DNA of 64,000 nt from Rhynchopus sp. YZ270_cl-10 (taxonomy: Eukaryota; Euglenozoa; Diplonemea; Diplonemida; Diplonemidae), in contig OZ037855.1 of NCBI GenBank assembly GCA_964035575.1, positions 62,001-126,000 on the forward strand, in the 5' to 3' direction. Positions 24,301 through 35,350 of this stretch are shown here, piece after piece (position 1 is the stretch's first letter; each line of letters begins with the position of its first letter). Made by a program: the position numbers and the translations under genes. The notes under the pieces are model-generated. The model saw only the letters and a list, made by a program, of their open reading frames with translations. It was not told where the DNA came from and did not search any database.

Positions 24301-25586
24301 CGAGAAAAAAAGGGGGGGAGGGAAGGGGGGAGGGGATGGGCACAACGAAAGGGTATGTTCCCACGAGCGTGGAGGGGGGGGGGGGGGAAGGGGAGGGGGG
24401 TGTGGGATTATTGGGGAGAGAGGGAGAAAAAAATGAAGAAAAAAAAAAAAAGCAAAGAATACTTCTGAAAAAAATAACTAACCCCCAAGAGGGAAGAGTT
24501 GGAAAACGTAAAACGTAAAACGTAAAAACCTGAGTGTGTTGTGTGTGCACAGCCTGAGAGTTGAACACTGAACACCTAAAACAGAGACCACCTCTCAGGA
24601 CATAGAAAATCAATAAGGCGGTTGGACAGATTCCACCCCCAAAATACCCAATTTTATGCATGCCTACGAGTCAACCAAATAACCAACTAAATAATAGAAT
24701 AAAAAATCACACGCATTTAGCTGTGAATCCCCTCAAAGAAGTTTCCGGATACTGTTTGGCTTCAATTTCTCGCGAAATCTCCTGAGGGGTTTTTTTTTTG
24801 TGGCATTTGACGTCTTGTTTGAATTTTTTTTTTTGACTTTTTTTGTATTCGTGCATCGGGTTTTCAGTGAGGGGAAGATAATCTGATTTTGCATTGGGAA
24901 CTGGGTTGAATGAATACAATGTACCCCCCGGCTATAGGGAGGTTTAATGGGGTTTTTTTGATTTTTTGTTACTTTTGTGTTCTTCTTTTGTTTTTTTTTT
25001 TGCATCCGGATTTAAGGGTGCCGGTATGTACCCCGCCAGTAAACTTTCTTGAATAAAAAGAGAAAATAAATATAAAAAAAACTGTTGATGAAATAAGTTT
25101 AGTTGCCACACAAAAAATCCCCTCCTTTTTATTTATTTTTTTTATTTTTTTCGATTCGGCTTCAGATGGCGTTTCAATCGTACAGATAGCTCCAAAAGTA
25201 AGGGGGAAAAGTGTGGCAAAAAAAAAAAAACACAAGGTGAAGACATGCGTTGTGTCTGGCAACAGAGCACAGCTGGTACTTCTCAAAAAAAAACATAAAA
25301 ATAAAAATAAAAGGGTGGGTGAGGTGAGTGAGGGGTATGGGAAATGTATCCCACATAAGTTTTGTTCATATCCCATCGTCGTATATTCAGCCGAAAAAGT
25401 TTCTGGTTTTCCGCTGTTGCGGTGATCGATCAGGTAGGAGGTATTCGCTTGACGCTATTATTTTGTTACATTTTTTTATCCCCTTCTTTTCTTTGATTCT
25501 TTTGCTCTGTTGGCTTATCCACCAAATTCAGACAGTTTATGTATGTGCACTCTCTGTGTTTGCTGCCCATGAATTCGTATCACTTT

Positions 25587-25634
25587 TTGAAAACTTGGTT
25601 GTATTAGTGTAGCCACAGGATGAACTCCACTATA
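25587..25634 (+). repeat. hairpin repeat R1
   Basis: Same head; the loop is replaced by CCACAGGATGAA; tail CTCCACTATAAG. Confidence 0.75.
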
Positions 25635-25673
25635 AGTACTTTTTGTTTATATCAACCTACGGGCCACAGACAG

Positions 25674-25714
25674 CACACCTCATCCCCATAGTGTGTGGGC
25701 AGTGATGAGAAGGG
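25674..25714 (+). repeat. hairpin repeat R10
   Basis: GCACACCTCATCCCCATAGT, GTGTGGGCAGTGATGAGAAG. Confidence 0.6.
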
Positions 25715-25734
25715 AAGAAAAGAAGGAGAAAAGC

Positions 25735-25770
25735 TGCTAAGATGAACCTAAGGCCTTGTGCTTAGTCACC
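25735..25770 (+). repeat. hairpin repeat R3
   Basis: GCTAAGATGAACCTAAGGCC, TTGTGCTTAGTCACC. Confidence 0.8.
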
Positions 25771-26624
25771 CAAAATAATACCTTTGCATTTGCGTTACAT
25801 CCCCCTGTTGTCTTTCACCTGCACAAGCCTTTTAGAAACTTATCGCCGTGTGGGAAATGAGCGTTTTAGTTACTGTTCCGAAGAAAGAAAAAAAATACGA
25901 GGGGGGGTTTTTTTTTTTAGATAGACTCAAGGGGTTTGCAATACAATCTTGAAAACAAAATATCAAGTCGAAAAAATTATTTTGCCCCTATGTTGTTGGC
26001 CATTTCGCGAATTTTCGTTCAAAAATTGAGGAAAATCAGGGAAAGGAGTGGGTGGGTGGGTTGTGTGCGGACAAAAAAAAACATTGACAATGTCACAAAA
26101 GAAAAGACACAATTTTTTTTTGTCGAAAAAAAAAAAAAATGAATGTGAAAAAAATCAAAATATGGGGTGGGGAAAATACTTCGCAAAATGTGCCAAACAG
26201 CGTGAGTTTGTAAGGCACATAGCGTTCTTGTTGCGTGCGTCACACATCAGAAAATAAAATTTGGTTTACCAATGACCAAAGAAGTGCCACCTTTTTAAAA
26301 AAAGGCGAATGCTTACAGACGGCAGGTCTGAACTTCCCAAAGGAAGATGGTGGCAGAAAGACACACACACACACACACATGAGACGTTACGACACTTTGA
26401 ACCAAACTAAAAAGGTTCAGTTGGTAAGAGCATTATGTTATGCTTTGCAGAATTTTGTCCCCACCCCCCCGAGCCAGAATTTCCCCCAAAAAAAATATGA
26501 CACAAAAAGCTCTCACTTTTTTTCTAGACTGGGCTTTTTTGGGTGGATGCAAAAAAAAAAAAACACCTTTAGATCTGTCACCAAACGCCTCAATTTTTTT
26601 AAAAGAATTGCTATTTTTTTTTTT

Positions 26625-27701
26625 TTAGGCCTGCGTCTCCTTCTCCTTCTCCTTCTCATCCTCGTCCTCTCCTTCTTCCTCGCTCATCAGCATTGCCTGT
26701 TGGATGATGTGCATGAGACCGCCGTCATCGTCGTCGTAGTCGTCAGCCTGCTCCATCTCTTTGTCAACAACCATCAGTTGGTGGACGGAGGAGAGTGCGG
26801 ACGACCCGGAGCTGGCCGAGGCGAAGGAACCCTCTGTGAGCCCTGCGGTGGCTGTGCCGCTGGCTGTTGCCGTGACGCTTGCTGTCAGGTCCAAAGCATT
26901 GGGTGAGCGGGTTCCCTGCGAAGGCGGGGTAGTGGACCCATCGCGTGCACCCTTCTTCTTCTTCGGAAGGTCCGGCTTGATCACACTGTCTCCAAAACGC
27001 TTGCTCCTCTCTGCGAGGGTTTCTTTGTGCTTGAAAACGTGAAGCGAAGTGCAGTTCTCCTTCGAACAGCTCATCGCATCCTGAAACTCCTTGCATGGTA
27101 CCAGAAGGGAGGGGTGCCCTTTGAATTGTTCTTGGCATTCGCGGCAGCGGAGGGTAATGACTCCAGCCTTGCTGCGGACGTTGTCCCAGGAGTTGTGCGA
27201 GCAGGGGCGTTCTTCGGCGAAGATTGCTGCCTTCTTTTTCGGCTTTTTTGTTGGTTCCGGCTTTTCTGCCTCGGCAGACAGAACGTCAGAGGAAGGAGAG
27301 GTGTTTGGGAGCGGCTGGGTGGGCTGGTCGGGGACCGAGGTTCCCTTCTCCTGCTGGGTTTGGAGCCGCTGCATCTTTTCCTGGAGCTGGTTGATCTCGT
27401 TCTGCTGCTGCTGCATCTGCATTGCCTGCATTGCGAGGAGCGCCTGCGGGTCGCCCCCCACACCCATACCCATACCCATGCCCATTGGGTTCACCATCTG
27501 CGGCATCATCATAGGGTTCATGGGGTTCGCCATCATCATCGGGTTTGCAACCATCCCTCCCATCCCCATCGGGGGTGCGCCAAGCATGCCAGGCATCATC
27601 GACTGCATCCCGTACACACTCTGAGGCAAAGGCATTCCTCCCATTCCCATAGGGGGAAGGCCCATGGCGGGGGTCATCATCTGGTGGGGCATGCCGGTCA
27701 T
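26625..27701 (-). CDS. Met-rich zinc-binding protein, function unknown
   Basis: This 358-residue protein is not one I can name. Residues 1-85 are extremely rich in Met, Pro and Gly (repeated PMGMGG and NPMM blocks). Residues 86-118 are Gln-rich and could form a short coiled coil. A basic Pro/Lys linker leads to a Cys/His module at about 167-221: C167, H169, C186, C189, C203, C212, C217 and H221, with SWDNVR and LRCREC around the first ligands. The C-terminus is Ser/Ala/Thr-rich, then acidic (DDYDDDD, EEEGEDEDEKE). The CxH..WDNVR...LRCRxC pattern reminds me of zinc modules in kinetoplastid hypothetical proteins, some linked to RNA; that is memory, not a search. The start is set by a 41-nt leader behind a strong pyrimidine tract and AG. 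It is the last gene of the minus-strand island. Coding is supported by its even composition and high third-position GC against an AT-rich surround. Confidence 0.85.
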   Translation of the reverse strand: MTGMPHQMMTPAMGLPPMGMGGMPLPQSVYGMQSMMPGMLGAPPMGMGGMVANPMMMANPMNPMMMPQMVNPMGMGMGMGVGGDPQALLAMQAMQMQQQQNEINQLQEKMQRLQTQQEKGTSVPDQPTQPLPNTSPSSDVLSAEAEKPEPTKKPKKKAAIFAEERPCSHNSWDNVRSKAGVITLRCRECQEQFKGHPSLLVPCKEFQDAMSCSKENCTSLHVFKHKETLAERSKRFGDSVIKPDLPKKKKGARDGSTTPPSQGTRSPNALDLTASVTATASGTATAGLTEGSFASASSGSSALSSVHQLMVVDKEMEQADDYDDDDGGLMHIIQQAMLMSEEEGEDEDEKEKEKETQA

Positions 27702-27742
27702 TATGTTGTGTTGTGTTGTTTTGGTACTAAAAACAGAATACC

Positions 27743-27770
27743 CTGCAGGTGAGGGGGGTGGGGTGCGAGG
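27743..27770 (-). promoter_or_regulatory. putative trans-splice acceptor, zinc protein gene
   Basis: On the minus strand a C-rich tract (CGCACCCCACCCCCCCTCACCTGC read 5' to 3', in part) runs directly into AG at 27744-27743, 41 nt before the ATG. No ATG lies between. This is the layout expected for spliced-leader addition in Euglenozoa; no transcript evidence is available here. Confidence 0.55.
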
Positions 27771-28879
27771 TATTGAAAATCGGTTATTTTTTCATGTTGA
27801 GGAAAGTCGCTAGCGGAGATACAGGAAGCATGTGAGGGAATTGCCAGCAGCATAAAAAAGGTGCATACGATGCTGACTGACACCAAGTGCACGGTGGTAG
27901 AAAAAGAGTCAGCAAGAATATCGACGCCTTCTTCCAGTACACCTCTACATTTACGCAGGCTGAGGGGAACTAAGTAAAGATAAAAGGGTGCGAGGAGGGC
28001 GAGGAGGGTCTGTGGTTGGGTATTATCCATATAAAACTGTACTGTGCAGAACACAGTGTACTCTGTGCACAAAAGCACAAGACGCCGGAAAAAAGGGAAA
28101 AGGAAAAGGGAAAGTGGGATTGATAAGAGTAACGAAAGGGCACCACAACCGTTGGCTTGCCTCCACGATGACCCTGCACCTTGGTGTCCTCTCCCCTGCC
28201 TGTCTATAAGACCTTCTCTTCGCACACTCAAGTGGACAGCCACCTTATGCACAGAAGAACGGTGAGGCAGAGGGACACAGACCGCAAAGGCGGGGCAAGG
28301 CAGAACAACGCAAACCACTGTGCACACAGCTGCACCTCAGCTGCCGTGTCGTTAGTAGAGTAGAACGAGAGCAAAGAAAAGAAAAGAAAATAGAAAACAG
28401 AAAATAGAGGGAAAGCGCAACAAGAGAGGAAGAGAACCCTTTTTGCCCACCTGCCGAGCACACACCGGCAGCCACAGCGGCGGGCAGGTCTTGGTTGTAT
28501 ATTGTGTCGCTATTGCACTGCACACAGCTGCTCTCCTCGCAAGAGGCGTAACAGCCTCCACGAGGCTTCCAAAGCTGCTGCAGGACAATATCAGAATAAT
28601 GTGCAAAAATAAATTGCAAAAGTGAGGACGAAAACAAAAAGGTAGATGTAAAATAAAAGGTCGCGCACCCCACCGCACCAGTCCACCCGTATCCACACAG
28701 CCGTCTCCACAGTTAAGAGAGTGGCGGTGGCATCGTCAAAGAAAGAAGGCTGCAGGGCAATGGAATGTGGTGTATGTCAGAAGCAGGAGGCATTCTGCAC
28801 CTAGTAGCGTGGACAGAAGAGGCAGTCATAGATGCTGCTTAGAAGGGAGAGTGGAGAGTGGGGAGGTGCCTGCCGCTGC
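27771..28879. other. spacer between zinc protein and LPMO copy A
   Basis: No gene is supported here. From about 27944 to the LPMO stop codon the sequence matches 38832-39767 with a constant offset of 10,888 bases and no visible indel. Open frames in this stretch recur at the second site only because the DNA is duplicated; they have no signal peptide, domain or leader/acceptor context. Confidence 0.7.
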
Positions 28880-29926
28880 TCACATGCACTGTGCGTAGTA
28901 CGCGTTGTAGGCCACACACGTGGCACCTGCCTGCCCCTCGCAGCAGGCACGGTCCTGCTTGCACGCAGCGTACACACATTGCACATCAGTCGTGCACACG
29001 GGAAGGGTCGGTGGTGTTGTTGTCGTTGGTGTTGGTGTTGGTGCTGGGGCTTGCGTTGGTGCCGGCTGTGGTGTTGTGACAGGTGGTGTTGGCGGTGGTG
29101 TCGAAGGCGACGGTGCACCCTGCACACACTGTGCGTAGTGTGTCTTGTAGACAGCACAGGACGCACCTGCCTGCTCCTCGCAGCAGGCAGGGTCCTGCAC
29201 ACACGCAACGTACATGCAGTGCACAGCCTCCAACATCGTGCACGCGACAGGAGGTGTCGCAGGTGAGGTCGGCACAGGGACTGGTGCTGTTGGCACAGGC
29301 ACAGGCGGGCTGCCACCACCACCACCAGAGAACATGACGTCAATCACGTTGAAGAAGCTGTTCGACGTGTCGCCCACATCCCACACACTCAGAATGATGT
29401 GGTACCCCTCCAGCGTCGGCACGTTGCATGTGTGGTCCGTCGTCATCGGCGGCATCTTCATGCCTCCGTCCACAACACAGAACGGTGCGTCCTCAAACGT
29501 TGCGCGTGTCAGCGGTGCATTCGGGTTCCACCCTGCCCGCGTCATGTAGTACGTGTAGTCCTTCGTCACGTGGTTTGCGTTGAACGTCCACGTGAACTTC
29601 GTGGCCCCACCCGACATCGGCACCTTCCCCCAGCGTGTCGCCGTCTGCTCGTTCAGCTCCGGGAAGCGCGAGTGTGCACCTCCTGCCGGGATCGTCCCGT
29701 CTGCCGGCCACCCGTCCGGACCCTCGATGCTGAAGGGCTCCCACATGATCTGCCCGCAGTTCGTGTTCTTTTCTGAAGCGGGGGTGTGGATGTTCGAACA
29801 GAGCTCCGCACGCGACGGTGGGTCCAACACGTGCCCGTGTCCGTACGCCTGCGACGCACACAGCAGCACGCAGAGGGTGCGCGACATTGCCATTTTGTGT
29901 TGTTTGTTTGTAATGTGCTTTAAAAT
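27944..29926. repeat. segmental duplication, unit 1 (partner 38832-40820)
   Basis: The unit contains LPMO copy A, its leader and about 935 bases of 3' flank. The partner is colinear at a constant offset of 10,888 across the 3' flank and first part of the gene; the only length change I see is 6 nt in the Pro/Val linker. Confidence 0.9.
28880..29893 (-). CDS. secreted AA10-type LPMO with two Cys-rich modules (copy A)
   Basis: This 337-residue secreted copper enzyme should cleave cellulose or chitin oxidatively. A signal peptide (1-18, MAMSRTLCVLLC core) is followed by mature HGHVLDPPSR; H19 would be the N-terminal half of the copper histidine brace and H108 (NANHVTKDYTYYMT) the other. Further AA10 landmarks are PFC at 137-139, HTCNVP at 154-159, GYHIILSVWDVGDT at 163-176 and SFFNVIDV at 179-186. 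After a Gly/Pro/Val/Thr linker (190-217) come two seven-cysteine modules (218-256 and about 298-336), spaced C-x5/7-C-x4-C-x5-CC-x7-C-x9-C and ending YAQC; these are probably substrate-binding. AA10 enzymes are mostly bacterial, so ancient lateral transfer is likely. The start is fixed by the signal peptide and a 33-nt leader identical in all three LPMO-bearing genes. Substrate cannot be told from sequence. Confidence 0.93.
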   Translation of the reverse strand: MAMSRTLCVLLCASQAYGHGHVLDPPSRAELCSNIHTPASEKNTNCGQIMWEPFSIEGPDGWPADGTIPAGGAHSRFPELNEQTATRWGKVPMSGGATKFTWTFNANHVTKDYTYYMTRAGWNPNAPLTRATFEDAPFCVVDGGMKMPPMTTDHTCNVPTLEGYHIILSVWDVGDTSNSFFNVIDVMFSGGGGGSPPVPVPTAPVPVPTSPATPPVACTMLEAVHCMYVACVQDPACCEEQAGASCAVYKTHYAQCVQGAPSPSTPPPTPPVTTPQPAPTQAPAPTPTPTTTTPPTLPVCTTDVQCVYAACKQDRACCEGQAGATCVAYNAYYAQCM

Positions 29927-29955
29927 CTGTGTGGAGTGGTGGGGGAGGTGAGTGG
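29927..29955 (-). promoter_or_regulatory. putative trans-splice acceptor, LPMO copy A
   Basis: On the minus strand CTCACCTCCCCCACCACTCC leads to ACACAG, with AG at 29928-29927. The predicted mature leader begins ATTTTAAAGCACATTAC and is 33 nt long, the same as in the other two LPMO-bearing genes. Confidence 0.6.
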
Positions 29956-30482
29956 CTTTTGGTGGGGGAAGTGAATATTGAAAAGATAGGTGTTCATTTG
30001 TCTTTTTGTTGGGGGGTCTTTGTTTTTACATTTGTATCGATAGGCATGCTTCTGACGCGTCGCCACACGCCAAGCGCGGCAAAAAAGAGTGGCAGACAAA
30101 GCTCTTCCCTCCCTGTGGGGTGACAGGGTGGACTGAGGTGCTGCGGTGGGTGGTTTGATTTGCTCAGCGCGAGACGGCCCGACAAGAAGCACTCCTAGGG
30201 GTTTGTTTCCTCATCGCCAGGGGGCAGGGGACTCCCAATATGTTTTCTTTTCTTTTATTTTGTTTTATTTTTTCCTTTGTTTTGTGTTATCTCCTTATCT
30301 AACTGTGACCTCTTCGGCCACGTCCATCCGTGTGTCGTGCTTTTGTTCTTCTTCTTCTTCTTCTTCTCGTCATGTCAGCACGGACGGTGCCTTTCTTTGC
30401 GGCGCTTTGGGTGACTTTTTTTTTTGTTGGAACAGCAAAATAGCAAATTCGAAGAAGCGTGGCAGAGACACAGACCTCACGA
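29956..30482. other. spacer between LPMO copy A and alpha-tubulin
   Basis: This is probably the alpha-tubulin 3' untranslated region plus intergenic DNA. On the plus strand it shows T-rich tracts (30240-30300), a CTT run (30348-30367) and poly(T) at 30417-30427. No gene or recognised repeat is seen. Confidence 0.6.
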
Positions 30483-31859
<1,377 letters not shown>

Positions 31860-31869
31860 TTATAGCGGA

Positions 31870-31898
31870 CTGTTAGTGGTGTGTTGGGGTGTGCATTG
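31870..31898 (-). promoter_or_regulatory. putative trans-splice acceptor, alpha-tubulin
   Basis: On the minus strand a C/A-rich tract (CACCCCAACACACCACTAAC) precedes AG at 31871-31870. A second AG lies nearer the ATG (AAACAG, about 31842). The first has the better tract. The leader between them is CA-rich like those of the other island genes. Confidence 0.4.
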
Positions 31899-33021
31899 TT
31901 GGGGGAATGGTACCGACAAGAGTTCTTTTATTTCATTTCTTTCTGTCTTTGCCATTGTTTATCACGGGTCACGTTTCTTCAGAGACACATCCTTTATGAC
32001 TACATCCTAAAAGACTGCTCAGCACGCAAACACACCCACACATGGTCTATAAGCACAACACCAGTAAAATCCAAGGAAGAACACTGCAAGTATCGCGTTC
32101 TGCACCAAGAGAACCTTGGGGCATGCGCGACATCCAGTACGCCTTGCGACATTGTTGTTGTTGTTGTTTTTTTTTTTTTTTTTTTTTGTCTACATTTTTT
32201 GTGGTTTCTCTCTTTGCAACTGTATTGTCTACACACACAGCTTCTCCTCTTGAAGGGGCATTGAAGCCACTGCAAAAGGTCAAAGCTGGGTTGGCAATAC
32301 CAAAACAAATACTCCACAAAAAGACGAGAACAAAACGGGAAAAAAATAAAGTAAGTTGGAATAGAAAAAGAGACCCTGCGCCCGATGGGAGGTTCGTGGA
32401 ACACAAAAGAAAGACCACTTCTGAGGTAACAGAAAGCAGGTTGGGGGGCAAAGGCGCAGAGGTTGGGGTGGGAAAGGGAACGAAAGGAAGAGAAAAGCTG
32501 GTAAGATGAACCTAAGCCTCGTCTGCTGAAGTCACCTTGACCGACCGAAATACGGCACATATGACGCACCTTGTGTCGTGTGCTCAGTAAAGAATACCTT
32601 CGACGGAAATAAAACACTACGTGTAGAAGCAGACTTGTTTCAGGAAAAGAGTGCAGCTTCGTTAGGCTCACGTTTGTGCTGAACCGAAAAAAACTGTATT
32701 TTGGGGGGGAGAATAAAAAGGGCCGAATAGAGTTCGGATCATAGAATAGAGAGCAAACATAGGTGCAGGCAGACAAAGCATGCCTGGGTAGACAAGAGAA
32801 ATTTTAGACAAAAAAAAAAAAGAGAGGAAGAAGAAACAGAACAAAGCGACGGAAGGCGGGATATGAAGGAAGAGAGGAGTCACCACAACACGAAAAGGTG
32901 TTGTCTCGTGTCCCCACACACCTACACACATGTGTGCCCTCACCGGTTGTCGCTTGTTCGCCCTTGTTTGTATGTAAGTAAGAGAGAGGAGTGAACCCTC
33001 CTTCATGTGATAAATAGACGC
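31899..33021. other. spacer between alpha-tubulin and LPMO-GH5 gene
   Basis: No gene is supported. It holds a poly(T) tract (about 32167-32187), one plus-strand AAGATGAACC hairpin repeat (32501-32537) and A-rich stretches. The longest open frame (minus strand, 258 codons) is low in complexity, has no domain, and runs through the poly(T) tract as poly-Lys. Confidence 0.6.
32501..32537 (+). repeat. hairpin repeat R3 inside the gene island
   Basis: GTAAGATGAACCTAAGCCTC, GTCTGCTGAAGTCACCTT. The head is intact but the 3' arm is diverged. It lies antisense to the flanking genes. Confidence 0.7.
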
Positions 33022-35295
33022 TCACCCAAGCACCTTGCACGACCAGCCGCCTCCAGGTGTGCACGTTCTGAGGCACTGTGCGTACCACTGCGACTGCTCG
33101 TAGCACTGTGTGCCGCTCTCACAGCACGCTGTGGCCCCCAGACAGTTCGAATACATAGACAGCGTCGACCCGCTGCACGCACTCGACGGCACAGGCACAG
33201 GTGCTGTGGGCACAGGTGCAGGCGGTGTGGGTGGGGATGTTGCCGGTGGCGGTGACGAGCTCTGCATGCACTCTGCGTACCACGTGTCGAACTGTGCACA
33301 CGGCGTCCCTGCTGCAGCACAGCAGCTGGCATCACGCTTGCACGCACTGTACACACAGAAGGCAGAGGCACAGGCAGGCGGGGTCGGCACAGGGGCTGGC
33401 ACCGTGGGCACAGGCACAGGCACAGGCTGTGTGGGTGGGGACGTTGCTGGTGGTGTTGGCGGTGTGGGCACGGGCACAGGGGGAACGGGAACGGGAGCAG
33501 GTCCGCCACAGGGAACAGCATTCGTTCTGATGTACGTGCGCACATAGCTCCCCGTGCACGACACACTGTCCCAGTCGCCAGAGGCACACGCCCCAGACTG
33601 CAGTGCCGCCGACACCTCTGCCTTGTCCGCCAGACTCCACGACGTCCAGCTCAGCTTCACACCCTGCGACCCTGCGCTCTTGAAGCCCTCCAGGAACGCC
33701 TGCGCGTTGTCGAGGAAGGGACCCCCGTCACCGCTCGCCTCAGACGTGCCCCACTCACTCACAAACAGCGGGATCTGCGACGCAACCTCCTGCACACGCG
33801 ACTGCAGGTGTGTGTGCGACCCGGCGTAGAAGTGGAACACGTACATGACATTGTGCGGGAGGTCCACAGGGCGCGCCGCTGCCTCGTGGATGTCTTGGCT
33901 CCACGTCGGCGTCCCCGCAAGCACCACTGTCTCCGCATCCTCCGCACGGATCAGCGCCAGGATGCGGTTGTGGTAGCTCACAACCTCGCCCCAGCTCACA
34001 CCGTTGGGCTCGTTTGCAATCTCGTACAGCACGTGGCTCTCGTCCTTCAGCGTCCGTGCCATGTCCTGCCAGAACGCGTCTGCCCCGTCGTACTCAGCGT
34101 CATTCGGGTTCCCAGGGGACAGCATGTGCCAGTCCACAATCACGTAGATCCCGAGCTCCTTGCACCACTGCACAATGTCCAGCACGGTCTGCTTCAGCGC
34201 CGGGTTGTTCCCGTAGCCCCCTTCCCCGATGTACATTGCTGCCCGGAACACGTTGATGCCCCACCGCGTCACCAGGTGTGTGATGCTTTCCTTCGTGTAG
34301 CAGTTCGCAAACCAGTGCAGCCCGTGGCTGCTCATCCCCATCAGCTGCACAGCCTCCCCCTGTGCCCCCACAAGCTGCAGCCCCGACAGACGCAGCTTCC
34401 CGTGGCACGTTGCGAACCCGGTGTTGTCCACTGCAGCCACGTTTGCGTCCAGCCCGCTTGGAAGCGCGCATGTCGACCCGCTGCCTCCACCACCGCCACC
34501 ACCACCTCCACCACCGCCACCCTGCCACGCACACTGGCCGGTGTGCTGGCAGCAGCACTTGCAGTAGCACTCGCTCCCGTCGTCTGTGTTGCACTTTGCA
34601 CCGTTGGCAGTCCAGTCGCAGCCGCATCCACTTGTGTCGCTTGGGCAGGCCCCGTTGCTTGGAACCGGCACAGGTGCAGGCACAGGAGCTGTTGGCACAG
34701 GCACAGGCGGGCTGCCACCACCACCACCAGAGAACATGACGTCAATCACGTTGAAGAAGCTGTTCGACGTGTCGCCCACATCCCACACACTCAGAATGAT
34801 GTGGTACCCCTCCAGCGTCGGCACGTTGCACGTGTGGTCCGTCGTCATCGGCGGCATCTTCATGCCTCCGTCCACAACACAGAACGGTGCGTCCTCAAAC
34901 GTTGCGCGTGTCAGCGGTGCATTCGGGTTCCACCCTGCCCGCGTCATGTAGTACGTGTAGTCCTTCGTCACGTGGTTTGCGTTGAACGTCCACGTGAACT
35001 TCGTGGCCCCACCCGACATCGGCACCTTCCCCCAGCGTGTCGCCGTCTGCTCGTTCAGCTCCGGGAAGCGCGAGTGTGCACCTCCTGCCGGAATCGTCCC
35101 GTCTGCCGGCCACCCGTCCGGACCCTCGATGCTGAAGGGCTCCCACATGATCTGCCCGCAGTTCGTGTTCTTCTCTGAAGCGGGGGTGTGGATGTTCGAA
35201 CAGAGCTCCGCACGCGACGGTGGGTCCAACACGTGCCCGTGTCCGTACGCCTGCGACGCACACAGCAGCACGCAGAGGGTGCGCGCCATTGCCAT
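33022..35295 (-). CDS. secreted LPMO (AA10)-GH5 endoglucanase fusion with Cys-rich modules
   Basis: This 757-residue multidomain cellulase starts MAMARTLC. The frame is open further upstream, but this ATG matches the other LPMO genes and follows the same 33-nt leader. Order: signal peptide 1-18; AA10 LPMO 19-189 (H19, H108), nearly identical to the stand-alone copies; Pro/Val linker; a 12-Cys segment (217-255); a run of 13 Gly; then a GH5 barrel (about 276-600) resembling bacterial GH5_2 endoglucanases (VQLMGMSSHGLHW, DWHMLSPG). The expected acid/base is E429 (YEIANEPNG) and the nucleophile E514 (VSEWGTS); SWTSWSLADK is also family-typical. Long Pro/Val/Thr linkers join two C-terminal Cys modules. 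The first matches the LPMO modules; the last (ACCESGTQC...QWYAQC) resembles fungal CBM1. It should nick crystalline cellulose oxidatively and hydrolyse the released chains. Confidence 0.93.
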   Translation of the reverse strand: MAMARTLCVLLCASQAYGHGHVLDPPSRAELCSNIHTPASEKNTNCGQIMWEPFSIEGPDGWPADGTIPAGGAHSRFPELNEQTATRWGKVPMSGGATKFTWTFNANHVTKDYTYYMTRAGWNPNAPLTRATFEDAPFCVVDGGMKMPPMTTDHTCNVPTLEGYHIILSVWDVGDTSNSFFNVIDVMFSGGGGGSPPVPVPTAPVPAPVPVPSNGACPSDTSGCGCDWTANGAKCNTDDGSECYCKCCCQHTGQCAWQGGGGGGGGGGGGGSGSTCALPSGLDANVAAVDNTGFATCHGKLRLSGLQLVGAQGEAVQLMGMSSHGLHWFANCYTKESITHLVTRWGINVFRAAMYIGEGGYGNNPALKQTVLDIVQWCKELGIYVIVDWHMLSPGNPNDAEYDGADAFWQDMARTLKDESHVLYEIANEPNGVSWGEVVSYHNRILALIRAEDAETVVLAGTPTWSQDIHEAAARPVDLPHNVMYVFHFYAGSHTHLQSRVQEVASQIPLFVSEWGTSEASGDGGPFLDNAQAFLEGFKSAGSQGVKLSWTSWSLADKAEVSAALQSGACASGDWDSVSCTGSYVRTYIRTNAVPCGGPAPVPVPPVPVPTPPTPPATSPPTQPVPVPVPTVPAPVPTPPACASAFCVYSACKRDASCCAAAGTPCAQFDTWYAECMQSSSPPPATSPPTPPAPVPTAPVPVPSSACSGSTLSMYSNCLGATACCESGTQCYEQSQWYAQCLRTCTPGGGWSCKVLG

Positions 35296-35328
35296 TTTGT
35301 GTTGTTTGTTTGTAATGTGCTTTAAAAT
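34676..35328. repeat. LPMO module shared with copies A and C
   Basis: The leader, signal peptide, AA10 domain and first linker residues of the fusion gene match 29281-29926 and the copy C equivalent almost base for base. Similarity ends in the Pro/Val linker. The GH5 part has no partner in the window. Confidence 0.85.
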
Positions 35329-35350
35329 CTGTGTGGAGTGGTGGGTGAGG
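35329..35350 (-). promoter_or_regulatory. putative trans-splice acceptor, LPMO-GH5 gene
   Basis: AG at 35330-35329 is preceded on the minus strand by CACCCACCACTCCACAC. The 33-nt leader is identical to those at 29894-29926 and 40788-40820. Confidence 0.6.

Larger units (their letters stand above)
18576..26624. other. gene-free repeat-rich DNA downstream of the gene island
   Basis: Contains R2 (19187), R5 (19349), R3 (21494, 21541, 24265, 25735), R11 (21952), a GA microsatellite (23209), an AC run (26360-26379), R1 (25587) and R10 (25674). No protein gene or tRNA recognised. Confidence 0.65.

Noticed and set aside
28245-28673. 142-codon minus-strand open frame repeated at 39133-39561
   Set aside because: Its conservation is explained by the recent DNA duplication. 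No signal peptide, domain or trans-splice context beyond chance.
32000-32776. 258-codon minus-strand open frame between tubulin and the cellulase
   Set aside because: Low-complexity, includes poly-Lys from a poly(T) tract, with no domain or acceptor context.
33808-35178. 456-codon plus-strand open frame
   Set aside because: Antisense shadow of the LPMO-GH5 gene; the minus-strand product has clear domains and active-site residues.
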